From NCBI GenBank assembly GCA_002049495.1, contig LLYS01000005.1, positions 124,001 through 188,000 of the forward strand: a stretch of DNA of 64,000 bases, written 5' to 3'. Source of the stretch: Epsilonproteobacteria bacterium tcs-49 (lineage in GTDB: Bacteria; Campylobacterota; Campylobacteria; Campylobacterales; Sulfurovaceae). Below the pieces are notes generated by a model, which saw nothing but the letters and a program-made list of their open reading frames with translations, was not told the origin of the DNA and did not search any database. The position numbers and the translations under genes were made by a program. Below, in pieces: positions 1 to 8,237 of this stretch (the first letter of the stretch is position 1; each line of letters begins with the position of its first letter).

Positions 1-133
1 ACCCACCACTTTTTCCACCCCTTTTCCCGTCGATTTTACCGCTTTACGTTACCTTTTTACACCGCATTTAAAAAAATTCATAAATTTCTCTATATACATT
101 AATTACACGCAAAGAAGGTTGTCGATTAATATT

Positions 134-152
134 GATAACGATGATCATTTTA
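134..152. promoter_or_regulatory. Predicted Fur box upstream of the imelysin operon
   Basis: GATAACGATGATCATTTTA matches the classical 19-bp Fur consensus GATAATGATAATCATTATC at 15 of 19 positions by eye. It lies about 75 bases before the first gene of a five-gene operon whose imelysin and di-haem members are typical iron-regulated envelope proteins. Inference: the operon is repressed by Fur-Fe(II) and induced on iron limitation. Confidence 0.7.
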
Positions 153-226
153 AACTTATCCAAAGAAAAGATATGGTTTAATTCTGTATTGATAATAAAT
201 TTCAAATTCAAAAAAAGGATCATCAC

Positions 227-1570
227 ATGACCAAGACTCGACTTTTGACGCTTTCGGCTTCCGTCGCGGCGGTACTGAGCCTATCGGGCTGCACCGCTTC
301 TTCACAATCGCATAATGTTGCCGCTTCGGCTTATGAAAAATCCCCCACGATTTTACAAACCTACGCCGATATCGCTCTGGCAAACTATACCGATGCCCTA
401 AACGATGCGAAGGAGTTGCAAAACGCGATCGCTTCCTTTGCCGCCGATCCTACGCAGCAAAATTTCGACAATGCCAAAGCCGCATGGCTGACTTCTCGGG
501 AATCCTACGGCCAAACGGAGATATTTAGACTCTCCAACGGCCCCATCGACGCCGAAGAGGGTTGGGTCGCCCAAACCTACGGAGCCCTGGAGGGGCAGAT
601 CAACGCGTGGCCTTTGGATGAAAATATGATCGATTACACCGTCGATGCCAGAGGCAACAAAACTTCAGGCAACATTATCGACACCAAAGGCGATTTCACC
701 CCCGTTGGAGAAGATGCGCAAACGGTCGATGTCAGCTCCATCGACGCCGCTGTACTGACAGCGCTCAATGAAAACGGCGGAGAAGCCAACGTCGCGACGG
801 GTTACCACGCCGTCGAGTTTCTGCTTTGGGGACAGGATCAGGATTACTCCAACTTTTTAAAAGATGAGATTACCCACGGAGCTCTCCAGGCGGGGCAGCG
901 CCCGCTGAGCGATTTTACGACCGACGCCGATGCGCAAAGACGGCTGCACTACCTCAAAGCCGCCGCCGACAAGATCGTCAACGACCTGCAAACGGTACAA
1001 AGCGCGTGGGTTAAAGATGTCGAGGGAAGCAAGGGCTTATACCGCGCCGCGCTGCTTGGTCAAGCCGGAGACAAAAGCCTTTCCAAAGAGCAGGCACTCA
1101 CGCAGATCTTTGCGGGGATGGGCGTCTTTGTCAAATCCGAACTGGCCAACGAGCGGATCGCCGTGGCGGTACTGACCCCCAGCGAAGAGGATGAACACTC
1201 CTGCTTTTCGGACAATACCCACCGCGATATCGTAACCAATTATCAAGGGTTTAAAAATATCCTCATGGGCACCTACAACGGCAGAAGTTTTGGAAAAGCC
1301 CCCTTTGACACCCTCTCGGCCAAACAGCAAAAGCGCCTTGTAGCGATGATGGATTCCATCGAGAAAAAGATCGCTTCGATCAACGCCACGGCCCAGACTT
1401 CGCGCCACTTTGATTACCAAATCAAACCAAACGACCCTCAGGCCCGCGTGATCAGAAACTTGAAAAACGAACTCCGACGCCTGGGCGATGAGATGATCGG
1501 CGTAGCCCAAGCCAACGGCATCGATCTCAACGTCAACGACGTTACCGACGCGGAGGAAACGAAAGTTTAA
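227..1570 (+). CDS. Imelysin-family (peptidase M75) lipoprotein
   Basis: A 447-residue envelope protein. The N-terminus is a lipoprotein signal with lipobox LSLSGC, so the mature protein should be anchored to a membrane through Cys22. The imelysin hallmark GYHAVEFLLWGQD (GxHxxE type) is near residues 190-202. The family contains iron-regulated proteins (IrpA, EfeO/EfeM relatives) thought to bind metal or haem-related ligands; protease activity is doubtful for most members. It is the first gene of an operon with a di-haem oxidoreductase starting 2 bases after its stop and a second imelysin. AAAAAAGGAT precedes the ATG as ribosome binding site. The upstream Fur box suggests induction by iron starvation. 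The family is clear; the ligand is not. Confidence 0.88.
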   Translation: MTKTRLLTLSASVAAVLSLSGCTASSQSHNVAASAYEKSPTILQTYADIALANYTDALNDAKELQNAIASFAADPTQQNFDNAKAAWLTSRESYGQTEIFRLSNGPIDAEEGWVAQTYGALEGQINAWPLDENMIDYTVDARGNKTSGNIIDTKGDFTPVGEDAQTVDVSSIDAAVLTALNENGGEANVATGYHAVEFLLWGQDQDYSNFLKDEITHGALQAGQRPLSDFTTDADAQRRLHYLKAAADKIVNDLQTVQSAWVKDVEGSKGLYRAALLGQAGDKSLSKEQALTQIFAGMGVFVKSELANERIAVAVLTPSEEDEHSCFSDNTHRDIVTNYQGFKNILMGTYNGRSFGKAPFDTLSAKQQKRLVAMMDSIEKKIASINATAQTSRHFDYQIKPNDPQARVIRNLKNELRRLGDEMIGVAQANGIDLNVNDVTDAEETKV

Positions 1571-1572
1571 CG

Positions 1573-2922
1573 ATGAAAACACACCTTTTTTCACTGATCC
1601 TGGCGGCGACCTTTGCCGCGGGGTCGGAGCTTTCCACAACACAATACCACGGTTTTTCAAAGGGCAGCGACGCCTTTTCGCAAAAGCGAGACGGCTTGAG
1701 CGATGAGCAGCTTGATCTGTTTATCCTGGGTAAAAGCTTTTTTCGTATCCCCTGGGTAGAAGCCCCGAGCGCAACGACGGCTAGAGACGGTCTCGGTCCG
1801 CTTTTTAACGCCAATACCTGTACCGGCTGCCACCCAGGAAACGGCCCGGCCGCTTTGCACAAGAGCGACGCTTCCCTTTCAAGAACCGCCGTACTACGAC
1901 TTTCACGCCCCTCCGACGGCTCGGATACACACAAAGCACTCCTTGCCAAAACGGGTTTTATTCCAGATCCCGTGTACGGAGACCAGCTCTCCTTTAGCGC
2001 GGTCTTTGGGATCGACCCGGAGGGGCGTGCCAAGGTGCATTATCAAAAAAGGATCGTCACCTTTCCCGACGGGGAGCAGGACACCCTCTACCGCCCTGTC
2101 GTAACGCTGCGGGATCTGCGCTACAAAGCGCCCGATCAAGATACCGTCGTCTCCCTTCGCAAATCCCCCGCTTTGGTGGGAATGGGACTGCTTGAAGCGA
2201 TAAGCGACGAAGCGATCGCGGCAAACGCCGATGAGCACGACCTCGACGGCGACGGCATCTCGGGAAGGATCAACCGCGTCTACTCCAAGCAGACGCAAAG
2301 CTACGAAACCGGTCGCTACACCTATAAAGCCTCCGTTGCGACCCTGAAACATCAGGTTGCCGGAGCGGCCAGAAACGATATGAGTTTGACTTCGCCGCTT
2401 TATCCAAATGAGAACTGCACCCCCGCGCAACAGCGGTGCAATGAAGCGCCACGGGGTATCCACGACTTTGACCTGCCCCAAAGCCGTATGGATGCGATCG
2501 CCTTTTATCTGGCAAATATGAAAGTACCGCAACCCACACTCAGCGAAGGGGGAAAAGAGGGTAAAAAACTTTTCACCCGTATCGGCTGTGTTTCGTGCCA
2601 CGTCGATCGCTTCGATACCCCTCTGGGCAGCGTCTCTCCCTACAGTGACCTGCTGCTGCATGATATGGGAGCGGGCTTAAGCGACGGCAGGCGGGAGTTT
2701 GACGCCACGGCAAGAGAGTGGCGCACCGCACCGCTTTGGGGGATCAGCCTCTATGAAGCGGTCACGGGCAACCCCCCGAGATACCTCCACGACGGCCGGG
2801 CGAAAACGCTGCAGGAAGCGATTTTGTGGCACGGGGGAGAGGCGACGCAGAGCAAAACAAACTATATGCATTTAGATAAAAAGCAGCGCCAAAAGTTGCT
2901 GCGGTTTTTAGGAGAGTTATAA
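1573..2922 (+). CDS. Di-haem oxidoreductase, DUF1111 family
   Basis: A 449-residue secreted protein with an N-terminal hydrophobic signal peptide (residues 1-16) and two c-type haem sites: CTGCH near residue 83 and CVSCH near residue 343. The spacing and the text around the haems fit the DHOR/DUF1111 'thiol oxidoreductase' family, di-haem periplasmic proteins related to MauG and cytochrome c peroxidase. It sits between two imelysins, the usual setting for this family, so it probably works with them in iron or haem handling at the cell envelope. Its stop overlaps the start of the next gene (TAATG), implying translational coupling. The substrate is unknown. Confidence 0.85.
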   Translation: MKTHLFSLILAATFAAGSELSTTQYHGFSKGSDAFSQKRDGLSDEQLDLFILGKSFFRIPWVEAPSATTARDGLGPLFNANTCTGCHPGNGPAALHKSDASLSRTAVLRLSRPSDGSDTHKALLAKTGFIPDPVYGDQLSFSAVFGIDPEGRAKVHYQKRIVTFPDGEQDTLYRPVVTLRDLRYKAPDQDTVVSLRKSPALVGMGLLEAISDEAIAANADEHDLDGDGISGRINRVYSKQTQSYETGRYTYKASVATLKHQVAGAARNDMSLTSPLYPNENCTPAQQRCNEAPRGIHDFDLPQSRMDAIAFYLANMKVPQPTLSEGGKEGKKLFTRIGCVSCHVDRFDTPLGSVSPYSDLLLHDMGAGLSDGRREFDATAREWRTAPLWGISLYEAVTGNPPRYLHDGRAKTLQEAILWHGGEATQSKTNYMHLDKKQRQKLLRFLGEL

Positions 2923-3899
2923 TGAAAAAATCCTGTCTTTTACTGATCTTACTCCTTACCACTTCCCTGTGGGCGGAGGTTACGAACAAAGAGGCGTTGC
3001 GGCATACCTATGAAAGGGTCGTACTGCACAATATCGATACAAGCGTCACCGCCTTGCACGGGCTGGAAGAAGCGATCAGGGCCAAACAAGCCGCCGACGC
3101 CAAAGCGCGCTTTGGCGACTTGGTCACGGCGTGGAAAAAGGTGCGCGCGCTTTACTTTCTAGGGGAACTCGATCCCGCTTACCTGGACACGCCCCGGCTG
3201 ATCGACACCTTCCACCACGGCAACGAAGACCTCGCCGACCAGCTTGATCTGATCCTTGAAAGCGACGATCCTTTGGAGATCGCGCTGTTTAAAAACTCCC
3301 ACAAATCGATCAACGCTTTGGAGTACCTGCTCTTTACCAAAAAGGTCTCCGATCCCAGGGTAAACGCCGCTATGCTTCGCATCTGCGGGGCGGTTAAAAC
3401 GCATCTGTTTGATATCCAGAAAGGGTATCTGCAAAACAAACCCCTCTTTTTACAAGATACCAACCGCGCCAACGCCTTATTGATCAACGCCCTTTCGGAA
3501 AGTTCCTACAAACTCAAAGAGTGGCGCATCGCAGACGTAGCCGGAATTTCGGACAAATATGAGGGCGACCCGGACCTGCGCAGGGGCGAATATCCCCACA
3601 GCGGCAACTCTTTACAAGCGGTAAAAGCGATTGTCTCGATGTATATCCAAGTCCTGGATTCTCCTCAAGAGGGGGACTTTGGCGATTATCTGGAATCGAT
3701 CCTTGCAGCAAAGAACCTTCAGCGGATCAAAACGCCCCTGCAACAATCACATACACTGCTCGCACAGATGCAGGAGCGGGATCTGCTAACGTCGCGAAAA
3801 CTTTATGAACAGCTGCACACGCTGCATCTGGGAATCTACGTCTACCTCATCGACGCGCTTAAGATGCAAGCTAAAATCCTGGACGCGGACGGAGACTAA
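2922..3899 (+). CDS. Second imelysin-family protein
   Basis: A 325-residue protein with a short secretion signal (hydrophobic residues 5-17, then WAEV) and an imelysin-like fold. The motif INALEYLLF near residues 128-136 corresponds to the GxHAxEFLLW region of the first imelysin but lacks the GxH part. Operons with one canonical and one divergent imelysin around a di-haem oxidoreductase are known; the pair may form a complex. Start overlaps the previous stop by one base. It has no lipobox, so it is probably soluble in the periplasm. Function within the family is inferred only. Confidence 0.8.
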   Translation: MKKSCLLLILLLTTSLWAEVTNKEALRHTYERVVLHNIDTSVTALHGLEEAIRAKQAADAKARFGDLVTAWKKVRALYFLGELDPAYLDTPRLIDTFHHGNEDLADQLDLILESDDPLEIALFKNSHKSINALEYLLFTKKVSDPRVNAAMLRICGAVKTHLFDIQKGYLQNKPLFLQDTNRANALLINALSESSYKLKEWRIADVAGISDKYEGDPDLRRGEYPHSGNSLQAVKAIVSMYIQVLDSPQEGDFGDYLESILAAKNLQRIKTPLQQSHTLLAQMQERDLLTSRKLYEQLHTLHLGIYVYLIDALKMQAKILDADGD

Positions 3900-3900
3900 A

Positions 3901-4791
3901 ATGGAACAGCTCCCCCTGACCGAGTATTTCATCGATCCCAACAGGCGGCTGTTTTGGCTCTATCTGCTCAGCAGCTTCGCCATCTCCGTACTCTACCTTG
4001 CTCTTGCCCCCAAACAGCGGCGCCGTAACGCCACGAGCAAACTGTGGCTCCACCCCAGCGCGATTTTGGATTATAAATACTTTTTTGTCTCCGTCTTTAT
4101 CAAAACCTTTATGCTGCTGCCCCTGCTGCTTTCGGCGCAGCAGGTCTCTTTGTATAGCTATGAACTGCTCAGTTCCCAATTTGGCTATATGCGCCTGCGC
4201 CTGCCCCGAGAGATCGTTATCGGACTCTATACCGCCGCACTTTTCATCGTCAGTGATTTTACCCGCTACTGGCTCCACCGGTTGCTGCATACGGTTCCCG
4301 TTTTATGGCGCTTTCACAAGGTTCACCACAGCGCGAAGGTGCTTACGCCCTTTACCTTTTACCGTGTCCACCCCGTGGAAAACCTCCTCTTTGGCTTCCG
4401 TTACGCTTTGAGTATCGGCACCGTAACGGGTGTGTTTCTCTTTCTGTTCGGGGCGATGATCGATATCCATACGGTATTGGGGGTTAACATCTTTATCTTT
4501 ATTTTTTCCCTGCTTGGATCCAACCTGCGCCACTCCCATATCCCCCTGCGCTATCCGGGCTTTTTGGAATATCTGTTCATCTCCCCCAGACAGCACCAGA
4601 TCCACCACTCCAGCAGCCATTTTGACAAGAACTACGGCGGATACCTGGCGATATGGGATCTGATCTTTGGCTCCTTACAGCGCTCTTTGGATACAAAAAT
4701 CCTGCGCTTTGGCCTGCATAAAACGCAGATGCGCAGCTACACCACCCTGCGGCAACTGCTCTTAACCCCTTTTACAAGGAGAACCCCATGA
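3901..4791 (+). CDS. Sterol desaturase / fatty acid hydroxylase family membrane protein
   Basis: A 296-residue integral membrane protein. Histidine clusters typical of the family bind a di-iron centre: HRLLH, HKVHH, HSH and HQIHH in the second half. Several hydrophobic segments lie at residues 15-30, 58-80, 103-120 and 160-205. The ATG at 3901, one base after the preceding stop, is preferred over an upstream in-frame codon inside the imelysin gene. Members oxidise lipids using O2 and di-iron. Its place inside an iron-responsive operon is unusual; it may modify a membrane lipid or act as an iron-dependent sensor of the envelope. Substrate unknown. Confidence 0.82.
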   Translation: MEQLPLTEYFIDPNRRLFWLYLLSSFAISVLYLALAPKQRRRNATSKLWLHPSAILDYKYFFVSVFIKTFMLLPLLLSAQQVSLYSYELLSSQFGYMRLRLPREIVIGLYTAALFIVSDFTRYWLHRLLHTVPVLWRFHKVHHSAKVLTPFTFYRVHPVENLLFGFRYALSIGTVTGVFLFLFGAMIDIHTVLGVNIFIFIFSLLGSNLRHSHIPLRYPGFLEYLFISPRQHQIHHSSSHFDKNYGGYLAIWDLIFGSLQRSLDTKILRFGLHKTQMRSYTTLRQLLLTPFTRRTP

Positions 4792-5933
4792 AACGAACGC
4801 TACTACTAAGCACCCTGGGCGTTTTATTGCTGCAAGGCTGCTTCTCCCCCGATCCGCAGCAGCTGCAAAAGCGCCAAAAGCAAAAGGAGCTTCTGGGTAA
4901 AACCCTCTTTTTCGACAAAAGCCTTTCTCAAAATCAAACCCAAAGCTGTGCCACCTGCCACGATCCGCAACACGCCTTTATCGACCCCAGGGACACAGAA
5001 GCTTCGGGAATGGTTTCTTTGGGAGACGACGGGCATAGCTTCGGCACCAGAAACGCTCCCACGGCGACCTATGCCATGTTCAGCCCCGCTTTTCACTTCG
5101 ATGAACAGAAGCAGCACTACCTCGGAGGACAGTTTTACGACGGGCGCGCGGCGACCCTCGCAGACCAGGCGGGAGGACCGCCGCTAAACCCCGTGGAGAT
5201 GGGGATGGGTTCTACAACCGAGCTTATCGAGCGCCTCAAAAACAACCCCTACTACCGCAGCGAACTGACCGCACTTTACGGCGATAGCATCTGGGAAAAC
5301 GGGAAGAAAGCGTACGCGGCGCTCACCGGCGCAATCGCCGCCTTTGAGAAAACGGAAACCTTCGCCCCCTTTGATTCAAAATATGACCGCTACCTGCGCG
5401 GGGAGTATGAGTTAAGCGCCCTGGAGGATCTGGGTAAAGCGCTGTTTTTCAGTAACGACAACACCAACTGCTCCACCTGCCATATGCGCAAAGGGGAGGA
5501 TAGAGCGTATGAAACCTTTACCAATTACGAATACCACAATATCGGCACCCCTGCCAACACCCTCGCGGCCAAACTGGCAAAGCAAACGGGCAAGGATCGG
5601 GGATTGTTGGAAAACCCCGCCGTTACGGACAAGGCCCACGCGGGCAAGATAAAGGTCCCTACCCTGCGCAACGTCGCCGTAACCGCTCCCTATATGCACA
5701 ACGGCGTGTTTAAGGAGCTTGAAACGGTGATCCGTTTTTACGATCACTACAACAACCCAGAAGCCGCCGTCAATCCCGAAACGGGCAAAAAGTGGAAAGA
5801 ACCGATTTTTGCGGCTACTATAAGCAAGGAGGAACTCAAAGCCAGAAAACTGACCGATAGAAAGATCAAAGCCCTGGTCGCTTTTTTAAAACTGCTCACC
5901 GACAGGAGGTATGAACACCTGCTTGAACGCTAA
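4788..5933 (+). CDS. Di-haem cytochrome c peroxidase-family lipoprotein
   Basis: A 381-residue protein of the CcpA/MauG family. It has a lipoprotein signal (lipobox LLQGC) and two c-type haem sites: CATCH near residue 56 and CSTCH near residue 228. APYMHNGVF near residue 303 matches the conserved distal segment of bacterial di-haem peroxidases. It probably reduces peroxide in the periplasm or performs a MauG-like oxidation. It overlaps the preceding gene by ATGA and ends the operon. Two di-haem proteins in one iron-responsive operon is notable. Confidence 0.85.
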   Translation: MKRTLLLSTLGVLLLQGCFSPDPQQLQKRQKQKELLGKTLFFDKSLSQNQTQSCATCHDPQHAFIDPRDTEASGMVSLGDDGHSFGTRNAPTATYAMFSPAFHFDEQKQHYLGGQFYDGRAATLADQAGGPPLNPVEMGMGSTTELIERLKNNPYYRSELTALYGDSIWENGKKAYAALTGAIAAFEKTETFAPFDSKYDRYLRGEYELSALEDLGKALFFSNDNTNCSTCHMRKGEDRAYETFTNYEYHNIGTPANTLAAKLAKQTGKDRGLLENPAVTDKAHAGKIKVPTLRNVAVTAPYMHNGVFKELETVIRFYDHYNNPEAAVNPETGKKWKEPIFAATISKEELKARKLTDRKIKALVAFLKLLTDRRYEHLLER

Positions 5934-5945
5934 AAATCTCTGATT

Positions 5946-5975
5946 TTGATAATTTTGCGACTTTTACGATATAAT
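5946..5975 (+). promoter_or_regulatory. Sigma-70-like promoter for the receiver-PilZ gene
   Basis: TTGATA (5946-5951), an 18-base spacer, and a perfect TATAAT (5970-5975) lie 30 bases before the next start codon. The close match to housekeeping consensus suggests the signalling pair downstream is transcribed separately from the Fur-linked operon. Confidence 0.55.
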
Positions 5976-6004
5976 ACCCCATCTTAATATTAAGGGGGAA
6001 GGTT

Positions 6005-7474
6005 ATGCCGAAGTTAAAAGATTTAGCAAAGCTTGCCTCCTCCTATACGGTCCTCATCGTCGAAGACAATAAAACGCTTTTGACAAAGCTGCAGCAGTTT
6101 TTACAAAAATTCTTCCATACCGTACTGAGTGCCCGCGACGGCCGGGAGGGGCTGCACCTCTATCGGCAGCATAAACCCCAGATCGTTATCACCGATATAA
6201 AGATGCCCGAAATGGACGGTATCACCTTTATCAAAAAGCTGCGTTTCAACGACCCGGAAGTAAAGATCCTCATCCTCTCCGCATTTGACGACAAGGAGTA
6301 CCTCTACACCGCTATCGAACTGGGCGTATTTCGCTTTTTGAAAAAGCCGCTTGTTTTAGAGGAGTTTACCCAAACCCTGATCAAGCTGCTGGAGCTGATG
6401 CAGCACGAAGCGCGAATACAGCTGCTCAAAAGTTACGAAGGCAGCGACAATATGGTCGTCGTTTGCGAAAACAAAACCCCCGTTTTGGCCAGTGACCGCT
6501 TCCTGGATTTTTTCGCTCTGAACGATATCGAAGAGTTTAACGAAAAATACGGGGACCTGGAGGATCTTTTTTTAAAACAGGAGGGGTTTTTATACAGTGA
6601 TTCAATCTCCTGGAAAGAGAAACTTTTAGCCAATATGCAGCAAAGCCACCAGGCGATGATCAAAGACAGCAAGGGCAAGATACGCCACCTGATGCTCAAA
6701 GCCTACCCCCTGCAGATGCCCCAGCTCAGCCGCGAGGATTCGGCGGTGGTGCTGTCCATGGTCGATATCACTGGGTTGGAGCTTTTGCCCCACCAAGAGA
6801 AAGAGATCTCTGCCCAAAAGCAGCAGGAGGCGACGGTCAAAGTGCTCAACTACCTCAAAGAAAACGGCTCAGAGGTACATCTGCACAACTTTTACCGGGG
6901 CTTGACCATCACCGACAAGGGCAAGATCGCCTTTGTGAGCAAAGACCGTATCGCTTTGAAAACGCGGGCCAATCAGCAAAAGGCGATCAAAAAACAAAAC
7001 TGGGTCGTCATCCACTCCCCCCTGCTGCCCAAGGATGTGATCTGCGAAGAGGTGGAGAAGCTGGATGAGGAGAAACATATCACCACAATGAAAAGATACC
7101 ATCTCATCGATTCCTCCCCCAGTAAAAGGCGCACCATTCGCGTAGAACCCAAAGAGGATATGCGCATGCAGCTGTGTTTCAACGAGCACTGTTTTGAAGC
7201 CGAACAGATCGAAGATATCAGTATCAACTCCGTACGATGTACCCTTTTTGCCCTGCCCGCGGGGTTGGAAAAGGGTTCAAAAGTCATGATCACATTGCAG
7301 CAAGAGGGGGGATTAACCCTGGAGTTTGAAGCGGCGATCTTTAAGATCTGGATGCAGGAGATGCACTATGAAGTGGTGGCAAACTACAACCTCGACGCGG
7401 AAAAGGAGCAGCCGCTGGTGCACTATATCTCCAGGCGGCAGATGGAGCTGATACGCGAATTCAAACATTTGTAA
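6005..7474 (+). CDS. Response regulator with C-terminal PilZ-like domain
   Basis: A 489-residue protein. Residues 16-130 are a receiver domain: VLIVEDN acidic pocket, TDIKMPEMDG containing the phosphorylatable Asp, and conserved Lys in FLKKP. The middle (about 140-270) resembles a PAS-type sensor. The C-terminus begins with RRTIRVEPKEDMRM near residue 372, the charged entry of a PilZ domain, although the canonical RxxxR and D/NxSxxG motifs are modified (EDISINSVRC). PilZ domains bind cyclic di-GMP. Likely role: phosphorylation- and perhaps c-di-GMP-controlled output. The next gene starts 13 bases downstream, so the two are probably co-transcribed. Confidence 0.75.
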   Translation: MPKLKDLAKLASSYTVLIVEDNKTLLTKLQQFLQKFFHTVLSARDGREGLHLYRQHKPQIVITDIKMPEMDGITFIKKLRFNDPEVKILILSAFDDKEYLYTAIELGVFRFLKKPLVLEEFTQTLIKLLELMQHEARIQLLKSYEGSDNMVVVCENKTPVLASDRFLDFFALNDIEEFNEKYGDLEDLFLKQEGFLYSDSISWKEKLLANMQQSHQAMIKDSKGKIRHLMLKAYPLQMPQLSREDSAVVLSMVDITGLELLPHQEKEISAQKQQEATVKVLNYLKENGSEVHLHNFYRGLTITDKGKIAFVSKDRIALKTRANQQKAIKKQNWVVIHSPLLPKDVICEEVEKLDEEKHITTMKRYHLIDSSPSKRRTIRVEPKEDMRMQLCFNEHCFEAEQIEDISINSVRCTLFALPAGLEKGSKVMITLQQEGGLTLEFEAAIFKIWMQEMHYEVVANYNLDAEKEQPLVHYISRRQMELIREFKHL

Positions 7475-7487
7475 TGAAAGGTTTATT

Positions 7488-8237
7488 ATGGGTAAAGAGC
7501 AGATTCTCTATGACGACGGAACGCACAAATGTATCATGTTTTCCCTGGACGACGAGGAGGTGGAGGATTTTTTCCTCTCGGTCAACCAATTCCTGATTAT
7601 CCAGAACAACAGCGCCGTTTTGATCGATCCGGGCAGTGAAGCGGTCTATGAGGAGTTGCGCGAAGCGGTCTCGAAACATATCTCTTTAGATCGTATCAAA
7701 TATATCTTCTTTTCCCATCAAGACCCCGACGTCGCCGCTTCTATCACCCACTGGAGTATTGCCACCCAAGCGGAGTTTATCATCTCCAAACTCTGGATAC
7801 GCTTTTTAAGCCACTACGGTTTTATGGAGATGTCGCGTCTTCTTCCCCTGGAAGACGGCGGTGCCAAGATCGGCTTCGGACAGGAGTACCTGCGCTTTGT
7901 CCCCGCGCACTTTCTGCACTCTCCGGGGAACTTTTCCCTCTATGACAGCCGTTCGCAGATTCTGTTTTCGGGAGATATCGGGGCGGCGATCGTCCCCAAC
8001 GATACTTTGAACAACGAAGCAAAAAGTTTTCATAACCGCCTGGAGTACCTGGAACCTTTTCACAAACGCTACATGGCGGGCAACCGGGCGTGCCGCAAAT
8101 GGAGTTCGGAGGTGAGAAAGCTGCCGCTGAAAGCGATCGCGCCCCAGCACGGCGCTCCTTTCGACACGGCCGAAGATATTTCGGCGTTTCTGGAGTGGTT
8201 TGAAGGGCTTCAGTGCGGTATGGACCTGGAGGATTGA
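7488..8237 (+). CDS. MBL-fold protein of the diiron (ODP/FprA-like) type
   Basis: A 249-residue metallo-beta-lactamase-fold protein without a flavodoxin domain. SHQDPDVAAS near residue 76 takes the place of the HxExDH motif of flavodiiron proteins, HSPGN gives a further His, FSGDIG the bridging Asp and PQHG the last His. This pattern fits the stand-alone diiron oxygen-binding proteins (ODP) known in spirochaete and other chemotaxis systems, which act as O2 sensors. Paired with a receiver-PilZ protein, it is likely an O2 or redox sensor rather than a hydrolase. Its 3' end overlaps the convergent kinase gene by 28 bases. Confidence 0.72.
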   Translation: MGKEQILYDDGTHKCIMFSLDDEEVEDFFLSVNQFLIIQNNSAVLIDPGSEAVYEELREAVSKHISLDRIKYIFFSHQDPDVAASITHWSIATQAEFIISKLWIRFLSHYGFMEMSRLLPLEDGGAKIGFGQEYLRFVPAHFLHSPGNFSLYDSRSQILFSGDIGAAIVPNDTLNNEAKSFHNRLEYLEPFHKRYMAGNRACRKWSSEVRKLPLKAIAPQHGAPFDTAEDISAFLEWFEGLQCGMDLED

